NCBI GenBank assembly: GCA_037951165.1
Contig: JBBDHG010000009.1
Coordinates: 6,971,001-7,035,000 of the forward strand
Direction: 5' to 3'
DNA: 64,000 nucleotides
Origin: Lophius americanus
Taxonomy: Eukaryota > Chordata > Actinopteri > Lophiiformes > Lophiidae
In this document: one piece after another, positions 1 through 12,700 of the stretch
How the letters are laid out: each line of letters begins with the position of its first letter
Position numbering within the stretch: position 1 is the stretch's first letter
Program-made: the position numbers and the translations under genes
The notes under the pieces: model-generated
The model's database searches: none
What the model was told of the DNA's origin: nothing
The model's input: the letters and a program-made list of their open reading frames with translations, nothing else

Positions 1-709
1 TTTTGAGGATATTCACAGACCCTGAATAAATTTTAGTAATATTCTTGAATCTATAACTTTTCATCTAAGGCCATTATTCAGTCACAATTTTATTTCATTT
101 AGATATAACCTCTATTAAGTCATGAACTGAATAAATACTTGCAAACCGGACATTTTCAATAAATCTACTTAACTTAATCACAAAATATTAACCCTTTCTT
201 GCAAAAAGTTAGTTTTTATGCTAATTTAAACAAACATGTTTCCCTAACAGTGGACCCATTTATCTATTGTGTCATTTCGTCTGTATTATGCAAGCTCATA
301 ATTTAAAGTCTTCAGTGAATTTTATTTTGGTACTTTGACATATGGAGCTATTATAATCTAATTTCCCCATCCATTTGTCTGTCCCAGTTTTCTTTAATTA
401 TACACTTTGGAATGTCTTAGCCTGTGGGGAATGCTCTGTAAAGTCAGGCATTTTATTAGCTCAGACGGATGTACAACTCTTGACAGAAAGCAGGCAGTTA
501 TGGAAATGAACATGAAACACCTGTGGCCGAATGATTCATCTCCAACGGACACTGTTTACCTCTTGAGGGCATGCAAATTGATTGCTTTGGCTTCCAGTCT
601 TTCAAGGGATTTTTAGAAATATGTGTCTTCTCAGTAAACACCTGAGCATTTTGGGTGTTGTGGCATAGCCAGAGAATTCAAGTCTTCCTCTCATTCCTTT
701 TTACGCCAG
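1..709 (+). other. srgap1: intron of srgap1 (partial)
   Basis: AT-rich intronic sequence ending in a polypyrimidine tract and AG at 708-709, just before the first visible exon. A short open frame at 407-616 has no splice context and no recognisable family. I see nothing else here. Confidence 0.7.
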
Positions 710-3700
710 ATTAAAAAAACATCAGAAGCCACCCTGACCACCATCCAGGACATGGTGACCATTGAAGACTATGACGTGTCTGAGTGTTTCCACCACAGCA
801 GATCCACTGAGTCTGTGAAGTCTACGGTCTCGGAGACGTACCTCAGCAAACCCAGCATTGCCAAGAGGAGAGCCAACCAACAGGAGACAGAGCAGTTCTA
901 TTTCATGGTGAGGGGATGTGGGATGTTTAAGAAAGGAAGCTTAGAGAAAAGATCAAATTGCCTCTTATGGAGTCTTTATTGCATTGATTTTTAGATGTTT
1001 CAAAGGAAGTCAAACTACCAGATTTATAATTTCTTATTCTTAACACTGTTGAACGGGGTACTGGAAAAATATCTTATTTTGGATTAAAAGATTTTATCTG
1101 GGCTTTGTAATGCTGAAATCCTTTCATGCAAATTTTAAAACTCCTACATCAAGCCCTTTCTGCAATCTGATCGTTTGGCAGAGAGACGGCTCTTTTAAAA
1201 TTTCCATTTTGTAAGGCTAACTGCTGTCGTCTCCCAGTATGAAGATAGAGATGATCTGATAATGACTTTAAAAATTGTCGGCTTTGCCCATTGCTTTCTT
1301 GTAGTAAATATTTGTTGAAAGAGTGATCTCTGGTTAGCACACAAGGCCGCAGTGTAATTACTCTCAATTCTCCACAGAAATTTCGGGAGTTTCTGGAGGG
1401 AAGTAATCTCATCTCTAAACTGCAGGCCAAACATGACTTACTGAAGAGGACACTTGGTGAAGGTACAGTCGTGATCCTTTTACTTTTATACTCTGCCCTT
1501 ACACCTCCAATACTCTTTCCACTCTATATTGTGGCTTCCTCGGGTCATTATGAGGACATGTTGATAAGTTGTTGAGGTTTTTTCTGATTATTTTTTTGCA
1601 GTCTTACTGACTAATTTTAGCTTTTGCATAAAAATGCATAAAATTAGGCTTTAAAGTGCCCGTTATGTCTGGTAAGGGAAGCCAGAGCTGAGAGAGGTTG
1701 TGGATGCAAAGTCTTTGTTTAACCATCTTGTGATTGATTTGCTGTAAACTTAATGGACTGCAGTGTTTTCGATGGGTGACAGTATTTTACCAATGCTCTA
1801 TCCTGCTTCTTGATCAATGGGATTCTCTTGAGGGCACAGTTAATCTACTGTTAAACTAGAATGTGTGTTCTGGTTTCTAACCAGCTGTCATAGTGATGTC
1901 ACTCAAACTATCCATTTAATGAGTAATTGAGCCATGTACTAACAAGGATGCAAAATCCTCGTTAGTACATGAAGAACAGAACCCGCTTCTGTTCTTCATG
2001 CACTCTGTTGTCACTTTTTTTGTAAATGAGCTATAGTACAGTATGAGTCCCCTTGTCATATAGACTGGTCAGATCGTGTTAATGGGATCAAACAGACACA
2101 TTTGAAACTACTCCTGCCGTTAAAAAAACATCTCAAACCGATTTTATTCATTATCTTAATCTTGCCTCTAGATATTTTTGTGTCTGTGTGTGTTAGCTTT
2201 GTTTTTACTTCTCAAGAGGTCAGTGTTTGTGTATAGACGAAGGACTTCAAATGCTTAACAAGACGTATGCAAAATGCAAACAGCAGGGACCTCAAAGTCA
2301 CGTCCTGGCATGTCTACATATCTAACATCGTCCTCACATCCCTCCTCTTCTTTCTCTTTGCCTGCAGGCCACAGAGCTGACTACATGACCACAAGGTAAA
2401 ACACAACGCACACACTAGAGAGCCTGTGCATATGCATGGTGCATATGTAGTACCTTCCTTTTAACAGAACTGGCAGAACTGTAGGTGATGTGATGCAGCT
2501 CATGAAGATGAGACCATTTCACCTCAATAAATCCTCATGGGTGACCATGCAGACTGACTAGTCTTTTGTTAGACTCAGAGCAAAGGTAGTCCCTTGAGAG
2601 CATTGAGCAGCTTTGTTATCAACCACGATATCTAAAAAATGTTTAAGTTAAAGATATATAATAAATTATAATATATCATTTAGGAGATAATTTTAAAGAA
2701 CAAATCCTATTCCAACCCTTTCAAGCACAAGTGTGGAATTAAAATCTTAACTAAACACTGTACAAATATAAATATTTATAAATTGTAAAATAATAAAAAA
2801 TTCTAATTATATATGATTTACAGTGTTGCTTTTAATAATCCCTGAAGGCTGAAATTTGTTTTGCCCTGATAAAACTGGATTTCTGAAAAGCAAATGTTCC
2901 TTCTTTGCGCAATTAAAAAAGGTAAAATTTTGAATAGAGCTGAAACATTTAACCTTCAAAAAGACCATTTTTTCAGCTTTTCATAATGAAATTAGTTATA
3001 GAAGTTCATTTACAAGCAGAACTTCAAACAGTTACCTCCTGAGAATGTAATTATTTTTTTTCTTTCTTGTATATTATTGAAAGCTAAAATGGACCGTCAC
3101 AGAAATAGAACAAACATTTTAATGCTCACTTTGAGGACTGCAATTTTTCGATACTTTTTATGGACCAGAATTGATTAATTAATGAAGAGATTGGCATATT
3201 AATCAATGCTGAAAATAGTTTTGAGTTGCAGCTTTTCAAAAAGAACAGTACTTTACACATTTGGGTTTGCTAAACTCCGGCAGCAGCTTTCTTAATTAGC
3301 TGAGACTTGTAGGAAAAGAAAAGACAGGATTATAAAGAAAAACAATTTTAACTTACAGGTTTCTGCTATGTCTGAAAATACCCTCATTCACCCATCACCA
3401 TCTTGATTTTGAGGTGTTGAAGATTAGTACTTCTCAACTCAAGCTGGGAAGTTTTTAAAGTACTTAAAGGTTATTGAAGACAACAATTATATCCTGTAAC
3501 CTTCATTTTATTCTCACTCTGCCACATTTTTTGTGTTCTAGGCATCTCAAAACCCATACTGGCACCCGGCGGGCTAGACCCCGCTCTGTTTTTAATGTTA
3601 GATTATTTAATGGCAATTTGGAGTCATTTATCAAGGTACTTATTACCAGTCTGCCCACTTGACATTGCTCCTCTTCCCATCTATTTTCTATCTTGCTTTG

Positions 3701-6700
3701 GCTTTCTGGCCATTGTGGTGGGTTCCCCCAAAGCATCTTAGCTTTCATTTGTGTTTTACCATAGAAAAAGCAACAGCATATTTGTGCTAAGATGGATTCA
3801 GGAAACCTGCCTCATGAGTCAGCGAGCTCCGGCGGCCTGTGTCTGAGATGTAAAGGGTGGCACTAAAGGATGTGAAGGGCAGCGGAAGAGAGGGGCAGCT
3901 GTTGAAGGAAGAAATGTTTGTCTCCCCCTGTCAGCTCCCCTGACTCGCTGCTGACCTGGCATTATTGAGCGGCTCTCACAAAGATGGTCTCCTCCTGCTC
4001 CAGAGCGAGAGTAGACACTAGTGAGAAACAGCCACATAAATAGCAGCCATGGAGCAGATTCCAGACTGATTAGGTGTTGTTGCTTCGCTCCTGCAGACCT
4101 GCCCTTTGCCTCTCACTGGTGGCTGATCTTGCCTCGTTCTGTTCAGTCCCCTAGTTTACTTTCGGGTTTGTTGCCAGAACAGGGTGGAATGAAAGTACGC
4201 TCTAGGTAAAAGCTTTGGTGGGCAGCTGCTGTGGTCCTAATCTGGGTCTTGCCTTTCTCTCTCCTGTCTCTGTATCCATCTGTGGCTCTTGCGACACTTC
4301 TGTGTAGCCGCGGACGACGGAACTCACATGCTCGACATCAGGTAGCAACTTGAAACGTCTTGGTGGGGTTCATGCTGCTTGCCTTTGCTCATTTCCATTA
4401 ACTTTACCTTCCATAAAACATTTTTACCCAGTTTTTGTCTTGACTTCTGTGAGTCAACTGTGACAGAGTGAACTGATTTTTCTTTTTCTTGAAGAGAGAT
4501 GTTGCAGTAAACCTGTATGGTTTTTTGTGAAATTCTTAGCATGGGCAAATTGAAATCCAATTTATGTGACATAAGGCAGTGTGGCATGTTCAAAGGGATA
4601 GTACATATTTCTGCTTCATTAGGTCTTTGCCTTTAGTCTTGCTTCTCCACTCCAGCAGTAGTTGATTTTAGTGTGATGGCATTATTCCGATGTTTTGTAT
4701 ACCCTTAAGAGCTGTAAAAAGAGCTACTACATCATTAAAAGCATGCACTGAGTCTCTGTCCTGCATTAAGACGCAGAAGCAGCTGGTAAACAGGGTGTAG
4801 TCTGGATGTAAGAATGTAAGAGGAATGTGTTTTCTCTGAAAGAGATGATGCTACTCCGCTCATCTCACCACTTCTCTCCTCCGCTCCACATGAAGTGTTT
4901 GGCTCTTGAAATAAGTTGTTGTTGAGTTAAAGACAGGGCACACTTGATGGCCATAGACTATATTTAGTAACACTTGAGACCAATTGAAATGTGCTGGACA
5001 ACAGATTTGGACATGCTTTTTATTGTAGATAGTGATGTTTCCCAACCAAACAGCTAGTAAAGTCAATCTCACTCTGTCACAGTAAGAGCTCAAAAAGGCA
5101 ACCCTCACTTTGTATCTAAACGTCTGTCTTTACTTACCTTGGGTGTGCATGTTTCTTATACTTTAAACTTTAAAAACAGACACTGGCTAACATGGTAGCT
5201 GGCTTCTGTTAGAGCCCGACTGCTAAACCAATTTTGAGATACAAAAAAATTCAGAGAAGTAAACTGTTATAATAAATATAACATGTACATTTGATACTTC
5301 ACACTTTAAAAAGAATACAATTTTAAAAATAATTTTATTTCAATTACATTTACTGACCAAAACTCTTAATTACCTAGGTATTAATTGATTTTTATCAATG
5401 TAAATGACTCATAATAAGACCTCTCAAAATCGTGAGGCTGTCGGGCTCTAACTTTTAATAATAAAATTAGGAAATCATACATTATCTGACATTTGGGTGT
5501 TTTTTTAGGACTCTGGACAAGCTATTCCCCGTGTGGTGGAAAGTTGTATACGATTCATCAATTTGTATGGTGAGTTGGTCTTTGTTGTGTAGTGAGTAGA
5601 TATTTCGTCATCATCACAATGATAATCTGCTTCGTTTCCAAATCTACCTGATTTTGCTGAATTATGACAATTAGATAATTTCAAGACACTGATTGTTTAG
5701 GTGTGTACATAGTTTGTCCTATTATGATTTCAGTTAGTTCCATCTCAGTTGCAGTCATGGGAAAATTTAGATTTTTATCCCTTTTACAGCAGTTCAACCC
5801 TTTCCACCCAGCTTATCAAACATACCACAAGACAAACAGCCTCACAGTTGAGCCTGGCATAAGCAGTGAGCTTCATTTGGTCTGGAACCAGATTGAGAAA
5901 AAGACTGAGATAATTTAATCTCTTAAGCATTTAAGATGTGACAATAATAAGATCTCATGGTTTTGCATGTTCATCTGCTGAGTCTCTGATGATGTACAAA
6001 GCAAACTAATCACACTTCATCCTGACCCTTGAACTCTCCCTTTAATAAGTCCTAATCCCTGCTAGTAGACACTTCAGTTAAGTTTGATTGTGCTGTCCCA
6101 GTCTCATTAATTATCCTTAATTATAAAAGTGAAGGGGCTTAAGCAACAGAATGTTCAATTTAGGTTTTAATAAAATGGACTCTATGTGTTAGGTTTTCTG
6201 TCTGTGACCGTCAATCTGGATATATAAGTAAGTTGAAGGCATACCTGCTCTACTTTTACCTTCAACTTCTTCCTTCCTTTCTTTTCCTCTCTCTCTCCTC
6301 AGGCCTCCAACATCAAGGAATATTTCGTGTATCTGGATCCCAGCTGGAAGTCAATGATATCAAGAACTCTTTTGAAAGAGGTGTCTGTCAAACTATATTT
6401 AATACATATGATCACATGGGACAGTATAAATCTAATTGTTTGTTTGTTTGTTTGTTTTTTGCTTTAATATTATTGTGCCCAAAAAATGGCACTGTTATGA
6501 AAAAGAATCACCACAAATTATATTGTCTATAATGAGCAAATGGAATCTTTATTTTGAATCTTTAAATCAATCTTACTTTATCTGAAATACATGGAATACA
6601 TCATAAAATTGACTGGTCCAAATCCCTGTGTTTTAGGAAACGACCCTCTGACAGATGATGAGAATAATCATGACATCAACTCAGTGGCTGGGGTTCTCAA

Positions 6701-9700
6701 ACTTTACTTCCGAGGTCTGGAGAACCCTCTCTTCCCCAAAGAGAGGTTCAATGACCTGCTGGCCTGCATCAGTAAGCTCACACAGACTTTAGTTTCAGTG
6801 AGAAAGTTCTATACCAGTGATGAGTGCACATCTTTGTTTTTCATCGCAGAATAACAGTTCATTGTTTTTCATTGTCTTTTTGTTATATTATTTATATTTT
6901 ATTTCATATAGAGGGTAGCTCATTTGAAAATATATTTACACCGCCGTTTCTATGCCCAACTTTAAACATTTGGTACCACTTTTCTTCCTCATGCCCTTTT
7001 CTTTACATAACCTTTACATTGGACCAGTTGGTTGATTTGGAATGGTCCATTGTTTGGGAATACATAAAATTATTAACTTTTAGAAATATTTATGAAATTG
7101 TAACAAAGAATTGGTACAGTTTTGTGCCCTATCCATCTGTCTACAAATAGTAGAAAAGGGGAGTTATTGTGCAAGGAAATGCTTGCTAATACTATATGCT
7201 GGATAAGAACTGTCTCAATATCGGCATTATAATAGCTACAGTAGTCAGACATAGTATTTATTTCCCATGGAGCACAGTCCACAGATTGTATTATTGTGTA
7301 ATTAATTTACTGTATTGCTTTGTCAACAGAATCACCCTTATCTTTTTTTCTTCTTCGAAACTTGGTATATACTTGATTACTGCAAAGGATTGAATTCTGT
7401 TATTAATGAATGATGGATAGATAGATAACATCTGTATAAATGACTGCATGTGAATTTAGGGCTGAAACTGCACTGAGGTCCTCATAAGAAAGGTCAGATT
7501 GTCATTTTTCTGCAAGTCATTACACTTATCAGCCGTCTCTTTATGTAACCTGTTCTGGTCTTTTAAGACATAGTGCATGTTCGACTGTTCTTAAACAGAT
7601 TCTTAAATTCCCCCACGCAGTCACATGGGCAAAATGTGTGCTGCAAGGACTTATGCAACCTTGTGTGTGTTTTTGTTTTTTTATTTGTTCGTTCGTTGTT
7701 TTTTATGGGGGGGGGGGTTTATGTTCATGCAAGCTTTTATGTATTGAGGAGGTTGTATTTGTGTGCTTCCTTGGTATGCTTTTATTCATTTGTGGAGGAT
7801 GACTGATGGGGATTCCCTGTTTACATTCCCCATCTCAACATGTCAGTGATTGCGGTGCGGGCTGAGCACGGAGATGACTCCTTATTAAAAAATTTTGCTC
7901 ACTCAATAACAAAACACAAACCAGCTAAAAGATCATAGGTCCATTAAACTGCTCTTTTTTCTCTCTTTTTTTTACCATGACATCATCATGCAGCTACTGA
8001 TAGCTTTCATATTGGCAGCAGGGGTGTTTTGAGGAGGTGTGTTCTTGCGTGCATTTGTATGTGATGTATAAGGATACATGAGAGAACATCTTTAAATTGT
8101 AACTTTTTCTTAGTGCTTAGGAGCCTTTCAGAATCATTGTTATTCATGATAAAAGAAATACATTACAAGAATCCCAGAAGCCCAAATGGTACGAAGTGGC
8201 TTGAGGGTGACAGTGCTATTTTTAGAAGGCAGCAGAACCCCAGCTCAGCCAAGTAGGCTGCTTTAAGTGCCACAGTAGAAAATAAGTGATTGTAATGAAA
8301 GACATTAGGCTCTACCAAGAAATTGCTTAAGCACAAAGGACTTAAAACTTTTATTTTTAGCAGAACCTATAACTTTAATTAACATTGCTGCTTTTTGGTC
8401 AGGCATTTATATAGTTATTTTTTTATTTTTTTATTGATGCTTTTATCTTCTCTTACTTTGTAGCACTTTGAGATTTGATCCAAATGTAAAGTGCATTATA
8501 AATTAAATGTATTATTATTATTATTATTATTATTATTTAAGTGTTTTGCTTTTATTTCAAGTGGTGATAAGATTCCGTTGATAAATTTCTTTATTGAAAA
8601 AAAGTTTACTACTTTGCTGGCGACATCCTCTTCAAGGTAGAAAAAAACCTGAAATAATTGGGAAATTAACAGAATGGGTGTGGCGAGATGCTATTCTCAT
8701 GTGGAGTAGGAAAGTACTTGGCAACACTGTGCAGGTGCTATCAAAGAAAACAGACTTCCCTCTCATCTGTGGAATCAGAAGAGGAACATGGATTGAATTG
8801 AAGGTCGCCACAACTAATGAATTTCCTGTTGTATCTATATACACAACTGCAATTAACAAATGACTGCATTAGTGAATCATTGAGGCTTCTCCAGAGACGT
8901 ATAGCGATGCTGCAATAGCGGTGAATCTACGGGAAAGGCTTTATCTCAACTCAACTCCCTTGTCATGTGACAATACTTCTTCTTACAATACAGCATTTTA
9001 ACATGTAACCTTGTAACCTCTGTGTCCTTGTTTTGCTTCTCTAGGAATAGAAAACCTTTATGAGAGAGCACTGTACATCCGCAAGATCCTCCTGACCATT
9101 CCCAGATCAGTCCTCATTGTCATGCGCTACCTATTTGCCTTCCTTAACCAGTAAGTATGTAGGCATTTGCTAAGTCATAAGGATTGGCCCCCTCTTAATG
9201 TCATGTCACTCTAAGTCTGACTAGTTTGAAATATTGTATCCAGTCCTGTGTCCCCCTCTCAAGCCTTTTTCTACATCTCTTTGTCCCTTACTCTCTTTTT
9301 CTATGTTTCTACATCCTCCCTCTTCTCCAGCTTATCCCAGTATAGTGACGAGAATATGATGGACCCTTATAACCTGGCTATATGCTTTGGCCCAACACTC
9401 ATGCCCACACCAGACAGCCAGGATCAGGTCTCCTGCCAGGCTCATGTCAACGAGATTATCAAGACCATCATCATCCACCATGAGACCATCTTTCCTGATG
9501 CCAAAGAATTGGACGGACCCATTTATGAGAAGTGTATGGCTGGAGGAGACTATTGGTAAGAAAATATTACTTAAGCAGTCATTTATTATCAAACATCAGC
9601 TCGTACTTCAGGTTAGGATTGACTTTAGTTTTCCAACTTGGGGGTTCTAAGAAACACACGGTCTAACTCTGAGGCCACTCTGTGCCTGGTGTCTGAACGG

Positions 9701-12700
9701 GAAGTTATGGTTTATCCAGGATCTAAATTTTTCTCATGAGGTCACTCCATGCAGCTGCGCATATATATTTTTTGATCCAGAATTGAACAAAGGCCTGCAG
9801 CTAATCCTCCTATAGTACAAACTCACTGCAGCTGTGTGCGTGCTCTCAACACTGCAGCTGCGTCAGTAGTAAGTCATTGGCGTTATTATGAGTCGTTACA
9901 AACACCAATTAGGCATCTGTGCTTAAGGTTTATGACAAAGTGGATGCATGTGTCATCACTGACTTTAAATAATGGACTTTTTTTCTCGGTGAGACAGGCT
10001 GAAACGATCACTTAAATTACCCCAATCACTGCAGGAGGGAGAGGTCACCTGGCAGGGATTAGATGAATTGTGCCACATAGTAAAGCAGAACAAAATCAAA
10101 CTACACAATAGGATAAGATCTTTTGGATTTTTTGAAACGCAACCCCAACCCTGCCTTGCCTGTGACCCTAATCATTTGCACGTTTTTTCTCCACAGTGAA
10201 AGCCCCTACAGTGAGCATGGAGCACTGGAGGAGGTAGAGAACGAAGGAGGGACCGAGGCACACACCAGTGAGGATGGTGAGTGACATACAATACAGACCT
10301 AAATCAACTATAACAAACCTCAATACAGCCACACTAATTCGAATTAGTAAGTGTGATATGTTCTTTTTTTCGAATTTGTGTCCTCATTAGTATGCACAAA
10401 ACTGCATGTTGATTGATTGATATCATATTATTTAAATGTCAACAACAAATTCACTGACACATAAAATAACATACTGTTCTATCCCATCCATATTTTGTGG
10501 CCAAAATATAAGTTTGGCTAGTTTCTGGGGCAAGGGTTGACCTCAGCGATCTGCAGCTAATCATGCCTCATAGCCTGTTAAATTTAGTAACCTTGAAGGC
10601 CTGGAGAACTTGGCTCATAGTCAGAGATGTCCATTCATATTCTAATATTGTTGCTTCTCCCTTTGGGCTACGGGACTCTTCCACATCCCCCTTTTTTAAA
10701 CTTCATGGTGGTCGGCATGCACTGGGTCCCCTTGGAGAGGGCGTTTTTTTCTAATGGGTTGCAATTTCAATTCCCTGAAATTTTCTTAATGTATTAGAGA
10801 AATATTGATTTGCCAGAGCTTAAAAATGCATGGTGTGTGTGTCAGGTTTTCATAGACTTTCAAAAATCTTACGGACTTCCCCTACATTTAATTGAATCTC
10901 ACTAGTCTCATCTAATATCACTAGGTTTATCTTGTGGGACTAATAAAGGTTTATCTTATCTTATCTTCTCTCTAAGTCCGTCTGTCTAGTGTGTCAAAGA
11001 GAAATATGAAATACTCTAAAATAACAAAAGGCTGACATAGACAATGTAGCTACAATAGATTTATCTTACAGGGTGGTATATGGTACATTTGTGTGATCTT
11101 ACATGTGTAGGAGTGGAGTAAAATGATACCTGTTGGTCTTGTCCAAAACAAACAGTGAGTGAGTGAGTTCAATCCAAAATGCCAGAAGGGGTTGAAACCT
11201 TGTTTTTCTATGGAAAAGCAGCAAAAGATAATACAAATTGCAGCTCTTTAAAAAGTGATGCATATCCCTGACAGAGAACTGACCAGATGTGTACAATATG
11301 AGCACAAAAAGAGACATAATTCATCTAAGCTGTTTTCATGGTAATGGCAATGTCTCCAATTCAGTCTAATTTCAACTTCCAGGGATGATATTTAGGGTCC
11401 TCCCATCATCATTCACCATCAGTCTTTATAGACAAGAGTAAGGAAATATGGTGGACTTTCTCCCGTTGCCTCAGGTATCAATTACTTTGCTTACAAATAA
11501 AAATCACCATATGGATGTTTTTTATAACTGAAAAGGACATCTGATTGGATAGGAAAATTAGACAATGAATCCTGGATGTCAACCAGAGGTGATGTCTTAA
11601 GCGCCGGATTTTTCCATCTCGTGCATTTGCAGGTCGAATAATTATATCAAAAATTCTGAGTGACTGAGAGCTTTTGCAGTAATCCAGGATTCATAGAACC
11701 GTAGTTACTTCCGCAACTCTCATTCTATTTCATCCTTACTGAATGCCAGAGGCGATGTTTTAAGCACTGGATGACTTTTACCAGAAAGGTCACTAGGAAA
11801 CCTCACCAAATCAAGGGCTTGATGCCGTTGACACGACATTGCCACAGGATGAGGAGCAGTATTTAAACTGTAGAACAAATCAGTGGTATACGACGAGGAC
11901 CAGGTGGCAGTGGCGCAAATGTCTCGTAGAGGAACCACCCTCACGTCAGCCATTGATGTAGCCATACTCCTTTTAGAGTGGCCACTAACATTCTGAGGCG
12001 AAGAGAGAGTCAATAGCTCTTGCCTCTCGACTGCCCACACAGTCTAACAGGTGGTTGGGAAAGCCTGGCACCAGGTGCCACAGTCCTCCCCTGCCTAGGA
12101 GGAGGCATAGAGGGCCACCCTAGACTGGCAAAAGGCTGTCTAGCTTGGTCAAGTGTACACTACCATCGAGGGCGTGCCGAGCGGCTTGCCCAAATGTCTG
12201 GCCTGGATTTGAATAAGTTCCAAGTATTTACCGCACACACACGCGCGCACAAATGGCGAGAACAACCGTTGATAGAGAACGTACCGTGCTGTACTCCCCA
12301 CCCTAGACATAATGTTGATATACTGACCACACGTGTTGGCGCAGTGGAATTTCTGCTAACTATAGTGTTCAGACGTCGTCTGTTTTAAAGGTTAAACAGA
12401 AAGTCACAGCCTCTGGTGGACGAGTGTTTCCCTCGATTCACCAACCCTTTGGTTAAGAAGCTACAAGCGAGTAGCCTATCAAATATATGAGAAACAAACA
12501 AATGACCTGCTATCATTAAGCCGCAATCGCGAGAAGGTAGATAGAACAGATCATCTGGTGACACCAGAAGATATAGACACTTTCGGGATATCCAGGGGTC
12601 GAGGGTGACTTTGTTGATATAATTACTCAAACTGCACACGCGCGAGATAGAAGCATCCAGTCAGTGCTTAACGCGGTCAGTAAGGAAGAAATACAACAAA

